DNA of 32,009 nucleotides, from positions 1 through 32,009 of the forward strand of contig NZ_JAHKQO010000047.1 in NCBI RefSeq assembly GCF_018861065.1, given 5' to 3'. Position 1 is the first letter of the stretch; each line of letters opens with the position of its first letter. This document shows positions 8,229 through 16,869 of this stretch, piece by piece. A program made the translations under genes and the position numbers. The DNA is from Paraglaciecola arctica (GTDB lineage: Bacteria; Pseudomonadota; Gammaproteobacteria; Enterobacterales; Alteromonadaceae). The notes beneath the pieces were generated by a model. That model was not told the DNA's origin and ran no database searches. It was given only the letters and a program-made list of their open reading frames with translations.

Positions 8229-8978
8229 ATGTGGAAATCAATACTATCAGTTTATGTTACTTTCATTTATTTAGTCGTATACAGCCCGCAAACTGACTCT
8301 CGGGAAATAGTTGTCGGCTTAGAACCGTTTCCTCCATTAATAAATGAAGACGGCAGCGGTTTAGTTGTCGATATGCTCCGCAAATTTTCTGCCACTGAAA
8401 ATATCCGCTTTACTTTCGAAATCATGACCTATGCTAGAGCTAAAAAGAACTTACGAAACAAAAAATTAGAACTCATCGGTATGACGCCTTATCAATTAGA
8501 AACAGATGAGTTTTATCAATATGCCACTGAACTCGATTGGCATATTGATACCCATGTTCACCTATTTGCTTTGGATAAGAGTTATTTCAATATTAGCCAA
8601 TTACCGACCCGAAGCATTGGAACGCTTTTAGGTAACGCTGAGTTTCTTGCTGAAATAGTGGGCTTGCCAGAGAAAAAATTTGTTGAAGTGAGTCAATTAG
8701 AGCAGTTAGTTAAAATGTTAGCTTTAGGACGCCTCAAAGTCATTTTGTTCGAAGGTGTTGCGACTATGAACACCATTAAGTCACTGGGTTTACAAGGTGT
8801 CTATTATAAAGAAATGGGAATAGTTCCGAGTACTTTGGCGATACCTAAATCAGCGGAAGGCCTGATACTAAAACAAAAACTAGATGCATTTTTAATTAAT
8901 CCAAAAAATCAAAATATCTTCAATGAGTTTATTCACTATATTCCAAGCAATCATGTCAGTACTCTGCTGGTAGAGTAA
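8229..8978 (+). CDS. Periplasmic solute-binding-like protein (SBP family 3)
   Basis: The likely start is ATG 8229, seven bases after an AGGA ribosome site; the frame is open from a GTG at 8175. This start gives a clean signal peptide (MWKSILSVYVTFIYLVVYS) and a product of 249 residues. EIVVGLEPFPPLINEDGSGLVVDMLRKFSATENIRFTFEIMTYARAKKNL is typical of the first lobe of family-3 extracellular solute-binding proteins. No permease or ATPase is adjacent, so it may be a stand-alone sensor-like binding protein, as is common in marine Alteromonadales. The ligand is unknown. Confidence 0.72.
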   Translation: MWKSILSVYVTFIYLVVYSPQTDSREIVVGLEPFPPLINEDGSGLVVDMLRKFSATENIRFTFEIMTYARAKKNLRNKKLELIGMTPYQLETDEFYQYATELDWHIDTHVHLFALDKSYFNISQLPTRSIGTLLGNAEFLAEIVGLPEKKFVEVSQLEQLVKMLALGRLKVILFEGVATMNTIKSLGLQGVYYKEMGIVPSTLAIPKSAEGLILKQKLDAFLINPKNQNIFNEFIHYIPSNHVSTLLVE

Positions 8979-8984
8979 ACTACA

Positions 8985-9010
8985 GCGCTATTTAGCCCTT
9001 CTTCTAGCGC
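8985..9010. terminator. Weak hairpin between converging genes
   Basis: GCGCTA (8985-8990) can pair with TAGCGC (9005-9010) in the short gap between two convergent genes. There is no T run, so intrinsic termination is doubtful. Confidence 0.2.
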
Positions 9011-9016
9011 CCTCAA

Positions 9017-9811
9017 TTATTCATCGGGCAAAGCGATAAAACAATCGCCTATTAGACGTGTTGGGATTTTATGTGTGGCTACAAATCGCAACTCTACGCT
9101 GGTTCGATTTGCCCGCATTTGCTCAACCACGTGAGTCCGATGTAAAGTGCCGCCTTTAAAGATCACTGCGTCACCAGCTTGCATTTGAGGTTGCCATAAT
9201 GAACCAGATGAATAGCGGTTAAGAATACTTTTATGGCTTAACTCATTTGGAACAAGCAATTCATCAATTGTCTCGGTAACAAACTCTAGTCCTGGGGCAT
9301 CGACTCCGCATCGAGTCAAAGCTATCCAACAAGTTACTGTGGGTAACAAGGGGCTTGCCTCTTGCTCGATGTCTTTCGAAGCCAAGAAGTCAAAACCTAA
9401 AGCACCATCTTGATGCCAACCGTGAGGCGCATGTTCGGGAGGATAGAGATGTGGTGCGTATTGGCGCCGTATCCAAGCCTGATCATAATCGCAACTCACC
9501 TGATGACGACCCAACATTTTCCGAATTTCACTCGCTGCAGGACCTTGTGCAATTTCCTTTAATAAGTGAATCACAAGAGCTTGGTCGTTTAATGAGTGAA
9601 GACTGAATGAGGATGCATGGGGCAGAAATTTTTGTGTCTGTGGCAAAGACGCGGCTGTAGCATCAACCGATTGAGTTTCCATCAACAACATAATATTTTG
9701 ATAACATCTTTGCGCGGCACAGTTTAGCGATGTTGTGACATCTACACTTATTGCGTGCCGCGTTATCGACACAGCATTAGCGGCAGGGCAAACCAACCTT
9801 GATTTATTCAT
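9017..9811 (-). CDS. PhyH-type Fe(II)/2-oxoglutarate dioxygenase
   Basis: This is probably an oxygenase that uses iron(II) and 2-oxoglutarate to hydroxylate a small molecule. The 264 residues show the metal-binding HxD in HGWHQDGALGFDF and, further on, the distal histidine in GDAVIFKGGTLHRTHV, followed by ANRTSVELRF, where an arginine would hold 2-oxoglutarate. This order is that of the phytanoyl-CoA dioxygenase family. The N-terminal 50 or so residues are poor in recognisable motifs and the start has no clear ribosome site, so the true start may lie downstream. It stands alone, and the substrate cannot be guessed. Confidence 0.75.
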   Translation of the reverse strand: MNKSRLVCPAANAVSITRHAISVDVTTSLNCAAQRCYQNIMLLMETQSVDATAASLPQTQKFLPHASSFSLHSLNDQALVIHLLKEIAQGPAASEIRKMLGRHQVSCDYDQAWIRRQYAPHLYPPEHAPHGWHQDGALGFDFLASKDIEQEASPLLPTVTCWIALTRCGVDAPGLEFVTETIDELLVPNELSHKSILNRYSSGSLWQPQMQAGDAVIFKGGTLHRTHVVEQMRANRTSVELRFVATHKIPTRLIGDCFIALPDE

Positions 9812-9945
9812 ATCATTTTGCAGACTTTACTTAGAACGAACAGCCGAACCACCATAACGATCACTCTTCACCCGTTAATCGCGTATCTATTGTGAGGGAG
9901 TGTACCGATAACGCCAATAAAATATCATAGGGTCAATATCTGAAT

Positions 9946-10146
9946 CTATCCGGTGCGAGCTTCGCGAAACCCTGTTTTGAAGCCCGACTTAAACGCTTTA
10001 TTGAGCAAATCGGCGTAATGCTGCGCGGTCATTTCATTAGAGCTTTCTAGCCATGTTTGTTCATTGCCGTCTACTACTTGGAACTTCCCCTCGTTTGTAT
10101 TTAACACAAAAGGGCTTAACCGCTCATCATTCATATCATTCCCCAC
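9946..10146 (-). CDS. Small hypothetical protein (66 residues)
   Basis: A short acidic/polar protein beginning MGNDMNDERLSPFVLNTNEGKFQVVDGNEQ and ending in a basic tail (KTGFREARTG). I recognise no family. The middle (QTWLESSNEMTAQHYADLLNKAFKSGFKTGF) looks like a beta hairpin followed by an amphipathic helix. There is no signal peptide or membrane segment. An in-frame ATG at 10134 is an alternative start. The composition looks protein-like, so it is probably real. Confidence 0.5.
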   Translation of the reverse strand: MGNDMNDERLSPFVLNTNEGKFQVVDGNEQTWLESSNEMTAQHYADLLNKAFKSGFKTGFREARTG

Positions 10147-10316
10147 TAATTTTTACTGTCACCAAGGATAGACTACTTGGTATTGTGAAATAACCAAAAC
10201 ATTGAGGATTAAAACCGCCACTTAATTTGCTGTACAAAGCATGAAATGCCCATTATGTTTACGTAATCAAGTTTAATATTTCCAATATTCAAGCTCAGAA
10301 ATTAACTAGAGGTAAT

Positions 10317-11252
10317 ATGGAAAAAGGAATTTTAACGCTAGCCAATCGCATCGGTGACTTTCTTAGCGTATCTCAAGATGGGTATGCTATTTTTTCTGCA
10401 GACGACAAGTTAATTGGCTGTAATCAAGCCTACGCCGATTTTATGTGTATGGATTTAAAGTCTATTGTCGAACAATCATTTAGCCAACTTCTACTTACTG
10501 CCCATGAGAAACAACAGGGCCCCTATATTGAAACACAGGATATAGATCTATGGTTAGCAAAAGCACAGAGTAAAAGACGTAGCCAAGAATTTCGGCTATT
10601 CGAAGTGGATCATACCGACGGCAGCTGGTATTTGATATCTGAACAAACACTGCCATCTGGCGAGTTGTTATTACACGCAAAAAGTATTTCTGCTCAAAAA
10701 AGTATTGAACAAAAACTATCCGCACATATTCATAAACTAACAGATTTAGCACTAACAGATGAGTTAACACAAATTGCCAATCGCCGTAGTTTTATAGCTA
10801 ACGTCAAATCTGAAATTAGCCTATATAAAAGAAACCATCATGCCTTTACGTTTTGTATCTTAGATATTGATTACTTTAAGAAAGTTAACGACCAATTTGG
10901 CCACCAAGTAGGTGACAAAGTACTTAGTCAGTTGTGTAAACTGGTAAGTAACACCCTGCGGGAATACGATCTGTTTGGGCGAATTGGCGGCGAAGAATTT
11001 GGGATATTGTTAAGGGACACTAAAACCACTGAAGCCTACGATATAATGGATAGGTTACGTAAAAAAGTAATGAATAGCACATTCAATACTGCCACTACCC
11101 CTGTCAAAATCACTTTGTCAATTGGTTTGGTTGAAAGCTGGTTAGGTTGCACCTTTGAGCGGCTTTACAATCAGTCTGATATGGGACTGTATAGAGGCAA
11201 AAATAATGGTCGTAATCAAGTAGTAGTTATCAATAAAGTCCAAGAATCTTAG
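10317..11252 (+). CDS. PAS-GGDEF diguanylate cyclase
   Basis: This 311-residue cytoplasmic protein should make cyclic di-GMP from GTP. Residues about 10-125 form a PAS-like sensor (DGYAIFSADDKLIGCNQAYADFM, later RLFEVDHTDGSWYLI). A short helix then leads to the GGDEF domain (LTDELTQIANRRSFI, FCILDIDYFKKVNDQFGHQVGD). The active site is GGEEF (224-228), and the product-inhibition site RxxD (R215-D218) sits exactly five residues upstream, so feedback inhibition is expected. There are no membrane segments. An AGAGG ribosome site precedes the ATG. The signal sensed by the PAS domain is unknown. Confidence 0.93.
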   Translation: MEKGILTLANRIGDFLSVSQDGYAIFSADDKLIGCNQAYADFMCMDLKSIVEQSFSQLLLTAHEKQQGPYIETQDIDLWLAKAQSKRRSQEFRLFEVDHTDGSWYLISEQTLPSGELLLHAKSISAQKSIEQKLSAHIHKLTDLALTDELTQIANRRSFIANVKSEISLYKRNHHAFTFCILDIDYFKKVNDQFGHQVGDKVLSQLCKLVSNTLREYDLFGRIGGEEFGILLRDTKTTEAYDIMDRLRKKVMNSTFNTATTPVKITLSIGLVESWLGCTFERLYNQSDMGLYRGKNNGRNQVVVINKVQES

Positions 11253-11445
11253 TTCGCCGCTACCTTAGCGCTACTTAACCTTGTTACTAAAATGTGATTC
11301 TATTCTCCTAAACCACTGCCTGTTTTTCGGTTCTAAGTCCTGTAGCCTTTAGCGGTAATAAACCTCAGCATTTAACTCATTTGTTAGCTACACCCTATTC
11401 CATTGACTTTTAGAGTAAACATCCTCAGAATTGCGCGCTCAAATT

Positions 11446-11592
11446 GCTCAGGTGCTCTAGTAAATAATCATGAATTGTTTGCGATAAAGAGATAATCGGG
11501 AAGTTAGTGCGACATGGTAACTGTCTAATTCTAACGCTGCCCCCGCAACGGTAATACTGAATAATCAGTTAAGCCCGGAGACCGGCCTGTCA
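11446..11592 (+). ncRNA. Cobalamin riboswitch (upstream of btuB)
   Basis: This is a second cobalamin aptamer, with consensus segments in order: ATAATCGGGAAGTTAGTG (11492-11509), CGCTGCCCCCGCAACGGTAA (11535-11554) and AAGCCCGGAGACCGGCCTG (11571-11589). A closing helix CAGG/CCTG pairs 11449-11452 with 11586-11589. It stands directly before the TonB-dependent receptor. The remainder of the 11253-11710 intergenic stretch holds only the expression platform; I see no gene in it. Confidence 0.94.
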
Positions 11593-11620
11593 ATATACAC
11601 ATTTACAGTGCGGTGGGCGC

Positions 11621-11704
11621 TAGGAATTGTATTGAAACATAAACACTTAAATGTATTTGCTATTTAAGTGTTGTTTCGGCATTCCTATTGTCCTCGTTTC
11701 AGAG
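11621..11704 (+). promoter_or_regulatory. Expression platform of the btuB riboswitch (long hairpin and RBS hairpin)
   Basis: A perfect 11-bp stem AACACTTAAAT (11643-11653) / ATTTAAGTGTT (11663-11673) is extended by GAAAC/GTTTC and by TAGGAAT (11621-11627) / ATTCCTA (11682-11688). It is followed by a small hairpin CCTC/GAGG that covers the AGAGG ribosome site of btuB (about 11700-11704). There is no strong T run, so control of translation initiation, as in E. coli btuB, is more likely than termination. The folding is by eye only. Confidence 0.5.
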
Positions 11705-11710
11705 GTCACA

Positions 11711-13726
11711 ATGTTTTTCTTAAAACGCTTTTTTGTATTGCTGTTGAGCTGTAGTTACCTGAATTGGGTAACGGCTAGTGAGCACTCTGCACAAAGTGTT
11801 GAAGTCCTCACAATTTATGATCAGCAATCGCAGCTGCTAAACAACTATCAAATTTTGACAGCTGAAGACTTTGTTAATTCATCGCAAACTCTGGCGCAAA
11901 TTTTACAGAGCATAAATGGGATCCAGATCCGTCAAATTGGGGGATTAGGCAATCCGATTTCTGTATCGATGCGCGGTTCTACCAGTAAACAAGTGCAATT
12001 GTTTATAGATGGTCAGTTAGTCAACGACAGTCAATTTGGTGGTTTTGATTTAAACCAAATACCTACTGAACAAATTCAGAGTATCGAAATCAGTAAAAAC
12101 CAGGCGATAGGCGCGGGTTCCACACCAATTGGAGGGGTAATTAGGATCAATACCTACAACTCAAGCCAAGATAAGTTAAAACTGAGTTTGGTTCTGGGTT
12201 CCTATGCTCACCAAGAATTAAACCTGTTATTCAACAAAGCGTTTGATTCGAATACTTTATCTGTTGGCGGAAGTTACCTAAAAACAGATAACAATTATGA
12301 TTACCTTGTGCCGCAAAGTTTTAGCAATAGTAACCAGTCGACCTCTGAACCTTTGGGCAATAATCAGTTTGAAAAGCACAACTTTTTTATAAACAACCAG
12401 ATGACATTGGCCAATCAGCAAATCAGACTTAGTCTGCAGTACAACGATCAAAACAAAGCCATTCCTAACTACCAAAACAACACCCTAGAAAACGCCTCGA
12501 ATCTCTCGTCTGAAACCTGGCGATTGGGGTACCGGCACAGTGTTTATATACCTACCAAATGGTTAGAAAACCTGGAGTTTGAAGCATACCGAGAAAACAA
12601 ATCTGAACGTTATTTAGATATATTGGCCGATATAACCCGTTTAGATGGCCAATACGATACCACTAAAAGCCATGCCGAATTTAATACGGCGTTTTTGTTT
12701 GAAAACCAATACGGTGACTTTGCAGTTAGCCCTTTTATACAATTTATGCAACAACAGTTCGACTCTTTAAGCTTCGACAGAAATGGCCCAATTGTTTGCA
12801 ATGCAATAAGTAGTTGCGATGTCATGGCCAAACAAGATCAGCAATTGTTGGGTTCCCGATTTGAGTGGCAGCAAAATGACGGCGGATTTTCTGTTTATTC
12901 ATTGTTAACTCAGCTCAAAGAAAAAAATCAAAATATAGCGGTTAACCAAGCTAACGCCGAAAAATTTATTAACAAGCAAGACCACCAAACTCAGGAAGTA
13001 GGATTGGTGTATCAAGGACAAAAATTAAAAACACAACTAGTGGCAAGTAATGGCATTCGTACTCCTACCTTATTCGAATTATTCGGTGATAGAGGGTTAT
13101 TTAAAGGCAGCCAAGAGTTATTGCCAGAACAAGCTAAAACAGTAAGTTTAGGAGTAACATTTGAGCACACCCTTGCACAAATGAATTACACCTTAATTTC
13201 TTCAATTTACCGGCAACAATCAGATAATGCCATAGTTGCTATTTTTAACACTAGCGGTGTTGGAGCCTATGAGAATGTCAGCAACGCAACACTAAATGGG
13301 CTAGAACTAGAATCAAAACTTGCGGTAACGTCTGACTTTAACATTAATATGCAAGCTAACTTCATTGATAGCCAAACTGACTCTGCTATCTCATCATTCG
13401 ACAATAAAAAGTTACCTGGGATTTATCACCAACAGTATAGTTTTTCAGTTAATTATCAGATCACCCCCCAATGGAAAATACAGCTTCGCAGTGCATTAGA
13501 CAAAGACTTGTACTTTAACCGCGCGAATATATTTGAATCTAATAATGGCCAAGCAGGCAAACCTGCGCAGCGCAAAGTCACCGATATCCAATTAAGTTAC
13601 CTTCGAGGTATTTATCACTTTAACTTCAGTGTGAACAACCTCTTTGATCAACAGTACCAAGACTTAGCAAACCGCCCTGCACAAGGTCGAAATATCCTCT
13701 TCAAACTCTCAATACAAGGCATCTAA
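11711..13726 (+). CDS. btuB: TonB-dependent vitamin B12 receptor BtuB
   Basis: This outer-membrane barrel imports B12 using TonB energy. ATG 11711 has AGAGG upstream and gives a signal peptide (MFFLKRFFVLLLSCSYLNWVTA); an upstream in-frame ATG at 11651 lies inside the leader hairpin and is rejected. The product is about 671 residues. A TonB-box-like segment (VEVLTIYD) is followed by the plug (LAQILQSINGIQIRQIGG, SVSMRGSTSKQVQLFIDGQLVND, IQSIEISKNQAIGAGSTPIGGVIRINTY). The barrel ends in FNFSVNNLFDQQYQDLANRPAQGRNILFKLSIQGI. Cobalamin specificity comes from the riboswitch and plug similarity. The next gene starts immediately after its stop. Confidence 0.92.
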   Translation: MFFLKRFFVLLLSCSYLNWVTASEHSAQSVEVLTIYDQQSQLLNNYQILTAEDFVNSSQTLAQILQSINGIQIRQIGGLGNPISVSMRGSTSKQVQLFIDGQLVNDSQFGGFDLNQIPTEQIQSIEISKNQAIGAGSTPIGGVIRINTYNSSQDKLKLSLVLGSYAHQELNLLFNKAFDSNTLSVGGSYLKTDNNYDYLVPQSFSNSNQSTSEPLGNNQFEKHNFFINNQMTLANQQIRLSLQYNDQNKAIPNYQNNTLENASNLSSETWRLGYRHSVYIPTKWLENLEFEAYRENKSERYLDILADITRLDGQYDTTKSHAEFNTAFLFENQYGDFAVSPFIQFMQQQFDSLSFDRNGPIVCNAISSCDVMAKQDQQLLGSRFEWQQNDGGFSVYSLLTQLKEKNQNIAVNQANAEKFINKQDHQTQEVGLVYQGQKLKTQLVASNGIRTPTLFELFGDRGLFKGSQELLPEQAKTVSLGVTFEHTLAQMNYTLISSIYRQQSDNAIVAIFNTSGVGAYENVSNATLNGLELESKLAVTSDFNINMQANFIDSQTDSAISSFDNKKLPGIYHQQYSFSVNYQITPQWKIQLRSALDKDLYFNRANIFESNNGQAGKPAQRKVTDIQLSYLRGIYHFNFSVNNLFDQQYQDLANRPAQGRNILFKLSIQGI

Positions 13727-15199
13727 ATGTTATTACTATTCAAAAAGTCTGCAATTACACTTGGCTTAATCAGCACCCTATCAATTTTGGGAGGATGCGG
13801 AAGCGACGATAATCAAGCCCCTGAATTATCGGGTAACTTATCAGTAACAGTGGCAGAAAATACTACTACAGTAGCCCAATATACGGCGACCGACGTTGGC
13901 GATGTATTAACTTTTTCTCTCGAAGGGTCTGACCAACAGCTTTTCACCATAGACAATGCCGGTGCAGTAGAATTTATCAATGCCCCTGACTTTGAAAGTG
14001 GTGATATTGGCCCGTACAGCTTCACTGTTACTGTTACAGATGCCAAAGGTTTAACTGATTCAATTGAGGTTACCGTGAATGTCGGAGATGAATTAGATAC
14101 GCCTTCACTAGCGGTAGTACAAACCTTAGCTGCGGACTACTCTAGCTCTCAAGTCGCCTATTTAGATACTACTACACAAACTGTAGAGGACGGCTTTTAC
14201 GCCAAAACACAATCTGATTACACTATCAATGTCTATGAAAATGAGCTGTTTCATATTGGGCGTTTTTTCATTGATACCATCAGTAAATACAACACCGAAG
14301 ACGCCAACACAGAGATTTGGTCTTACTCGACTCAGGATGATTTAGACTCCACCAGCCGTAACCCTTATACCTTAGTACCTCTAAGCGCAGAAAAAGCTTA
14401 TCTAATACGTTACGGCTCTGATAAAATTTGGATAGTCAATCCCCAAGCAGACAACTTCGAGAGTTTCAAAATTGGTGAGCTTGATCTATCCAGTTACATT
14501 CCCGACAACAATACCCTAGGCACCCCAAGTCCATCTGCAGCTGTCATCAATGACGGAAAATTATTTGTAGCAATGCAACGTTTGGATGATGCTTACGCTG
14601 CATCCAACACGGTTTATTTAGCCGTGTTTGATACCACAACAGACACCGAGATTGAAACCAACGCTGATGCAACTGACAACGTCATGGGAATCCCTATTCT
14701 AGGGCTCAATCCGTTAGAACACAGTGTTAGAGCGTTTGAAGACAATGTGTATATCACCACTCGTGATTCCTATGCAGCGATCAGTCCAGCTCTAAGTATG
14801 ATCGAAAAGGTAGATACTAACGATTTCAGCCTAAGCACAGTATTAACTGCAACTGACATTACCGACAACACCTCTCAATTCATCCAGTCAGCAGTGGTTG
14901 TTTCTGCCGACAAAGGTTACTTTTTTGCGAACGAAACCTTCTTTGGTCCATACCGCGAAGAATCAACTCTGTATCAATTCAACCCAAGTACCGGTGAGAT
15001 AAATAGTGAAGCAGCCTATGACCTAGAATCTAGTAATATTGGATTTATCGATGTAGATACAGCAGGATTTTTATGGATAAGTGTTAGAGAAGATGCCGCA
15101 CCTGGAGTAGAGATCATTGATACTGACACCAATCTTCCCTATATCGAACGTTTAGCAACCCAATTAAATCCTAGTGTGATTAGATTTTTACAACAATAG
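13727..15199 (+). CDS. Cadherin-domain / probable beta-propeller lipoprotein, candidate surface B12-binding protein (BtuG-like)
   Basis: The ATG follows the btuB stop with no gap, so it is translated from the same B12-controlled message. There are 490 residues. The lipobox is LGGC (lipid on C24); the residue after it is Gly, so outer-membrane sorting is expected. Residues about 30-120 are a cadherin-like repeat (SVTVAENTTTVAQYTATD, ending YSFTVTVTDAKGLTDSIEVTVNV). From about 125 to the end, repeated blade-like strands (VAYLDTTTQTVEDGFYAK, KIWIVNPQADNFESFKIGEL, DGKLFVAMQRLDDAY, NVYITTRDSY, STLYQFNPSTGEI) suggest a beta-propeller. In Bacteroides, BtuG is a propeller lipoprotein that captures B12 and docks on BtuB. 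An equivalent role here is inference from position and fold impression. Confidence 0.7.
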   Translation: MLLLFKKSAITLGLISTLSILGGCGSDDNQAPELSGNLSVTVAENTTTVAQYTATDVGDVLTFSLEGSDQQLFTIDNAGAVEFINAPDFESGDIGPYSFTVTVTDAKGLTDSIEVTVNVGDELDTPSLAVVQTLAADYSSSQVAYLDTTTQTVEDGFYAKTQSDYTINVYENELFHIGRFFIDTISKYNTEDANTEIWSYSTQDDLDSTSRNPYTLVPLSAEKAYLIRYGSDKIWIVNPQADNFESFKIGELDLSSYIPDNNTLGTPSPSAAVINDGKLFVAMQRLDDAYAASNTVYLAVFDTTTDTEIETNADATDNVMGIPILGLNPLEHSVRAFEDNVYITTRDSYAAISPALSMIEKVDTNDFSLSTVLTATDITDNTSQFIQSAVVVSADKGYFFANETFFGPYREESTLYQFNPSTGEINSEAAYDLESSNIGFIDVDTAGFLWISVREDAAPGVEIIDTDTNLPYIERLATQLNPSVIRFLQQ

Positions 15200-15255
15200 A
15201 TATTGAGCGAGCGACTAAACTTTAATCACAATCAATTAGTTAATTTTAGTTTTAT

Positions 15256-15283
15256 AGCCCTGTGCAATTCACAGGGCTTTTTT
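15256..15283 (+). terminator. Intrinsic terminator of the btuB operon
   Basis: AGCCCTGTG (15256-15264) pairs perfectly with CACAGGGCT (15270-15278) around a five-base loop and runs straight into a T tract. This ends the btuB-lipoprotein message. Confidence 0.93.
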
Positions 15284-15376
15284 ATTTCTAACAATCAATT
15301 ACTGAGGTTGATTGACATATAAATAGCAGGCATAGTTCTGTAGTTTTTTGCCTATTGATCCCGCGAGTACCTATCT

Positions 15377-16855
15377 ATGTCCATTTCGTTTTCTCCTAAG
15401 CCCTGTTATCAAAACTTTGTTAATGGTCAGTATCTTGCCAATCAAAGTCGTGAAACTTTTGATGTCACTAATCCCGCAACAGGACAAGTGATTTACCAGA
15501 TGGAAGTAGCAGACGAATTTATTCAACAAAGCGTCATCAGCAGCGCCCAACAAGGTTTTGCCACATGGTCTAACATGACCGGGATACAGCGTAGTCGTAT
15601 TTTACTTAAGGCTGTTGCATTGCTACGTCAATACAATGATGAACTCGCCGCAATTGAAGTTGCGGATACCGGTAAACCCTGGCAAGAAGCGAGCGTTGTA
15701 GACGTTGCCTCAGGCGCCGATGCCATAGAATTTTTTGCAGGCCTTGCCCCCGCTATTGAAGGTAATCAACAACAAGTAGGTAAAGACTTCTATTACACTC
15801 GCCCTGAACCGCTTGGTGTGTGTGCAGGCATTGGCGCGTGGAACTATCCACTTCAAATAGCTTGTTGGAAAGCGGCCCCCGCCCTTGCTTGTGGTAATGC
15901 CATGATATTTAAACCATCTGAGGAAACACCATTAGGCGCGCTAAAACTAGCAGAAATATTAGCTGAGGCAGGGTTACCGCCTGGGGTCTTTAACGTGATT
16001 CAAGGTGACGGAAAAGTAGGCGCTTGGCTTAGCCATCATCAGGACGTTGCAAAAGTCTCTTTTACTGGCGAAGTCGGCACCGGCAAAAAAGTCATGGCTG
16101 GCGCAGCGACAACCCTCAAAGAGGTCACTATGGAGCTAGGAGGTAAATCGCCTTTAATTATCTTTAATGATGCAGATGTTGATAATGCCGTGTCTGCTGC
16201 CATGCTCGGCAATTTTTACACTCAAGGTGAGATTTGTACTAACGCCACTCGAGTCTTCGTACAAAAAGACATCTACCCGGTGTTTATCAAAAAACTATTG
16301 GCGCGAATCGAAGCCAATATAATACCTGGTGACCCTATGCACCCAGACACCAACTTTGGTGCGCTTATTTCCCAAAAGCATCAGGAGTTGGTGTTAGGTT
16401 ACATAGCTAAAGGAAAAGCTGAAGGGGCGACATTATTGTGCGGTGGTGAAACTCTACAACCACAAGACGCACCGAATGGATACTTTGTTGCACCAACGGT
16501 ATTTGCTGATTGCGAAGACCACATGAGCATATGCCGCGAAGAAATATTTGGCCCCGTAATGGCAGTTTTAACCTTTGAAAATGAAGACGAAGTAATAGCG
16601 CGCGCCAATCATACTCAGTTAGGCTTAGCGGCTGGAGTGTTTACTCAAGATATCACCCGAGCTCACAGAGTGATTCACCAAATGCAAGCAGGCATATGTT
16701 GGATCAACAGTTATGGATTATCCCCGGTTGAAATGCCTGTTGGCGGTTACAAACAATCGGGTTTAGGCCGAGAAAACGGCTTAGCTACCCTGAAACAATA
16801 TACCCAATTAAAATCTGTGTATGTAGGTTTAGCGCCTTTAGACAGCCCGTTTTAG
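15377..16855 (+). CDS. betB: Betaine aldehyde dehydrogenase BetB
   Basis: This enzyme oxidises betaine aldehyde to glycine betaine with NAD(P)+, the second step of osmoprotectant synthesis from choline. The 492 residues match the family length (E. coli 490). Motifs seen are [44 protein letters not shown], the catalytic glutamate in [10 protein letters not shown] (E253) and the catalytic cysteine in GEICTNATR (C287), then [11 protein letters not shown]. It ends 14 bases before betA. The usual repressor gene betI is not beside it. Confidence 0.94.
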   Translation: MSISFSPKPCYQNFVNGQYLANQSRETFDVTNPATGQVIYQMEVADEFIQQSVISSAQQGFATWSNMTGIQRSRILLKAVALLRQYNDELAAIEVADTGKPWQEASVVDVASGADAIEFFAGLAPAIEGNQQQVGKDFYYTRPEPLGVCAGIGAWNYPLQIACWKAAPALACGNAMIFKPSEETPLGALKLAEILAEAGLPPGVFNVIQGDGKVGAWLSHHQDVAKVSFTGEVGTGKKVMAGAATTLKEVTMELGGKSPLIIFNDADVDNAVSAAMLGNFYTQGEICTNATRVFVQKDIYPVFIKKLLARIEANIIPGDPMHPDTNFGALISQKHQELVLGYIAKGKAEGATLLCGGETLQPQDAPNGYFVAPTVFADCEDHMSICREEIFGPVMAVLTFENEDEVIARANHTQLGLAAGVFTQDITRAHRVIHQMQAGICWINSYGLSPVEMPVGGYKQSGLGRENGLATLKQYTQLKSVYVGLAPLDSPF

Positions 16856-16869
16856 AATAGGAGGTAGCG

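Noticed and set aside
9355-9606. Plus-strand ORF antisense to the dioxygenase
   Set aside because: It overlaps the catalytic part of a well-supported gene and has no recognisable domain.
11651-11710. Longer btuB start at 11651
   Set aside because: The codon is buried in a leader hairpin, while ATG 11711 has AGAGG and begins a normal signal peptide.
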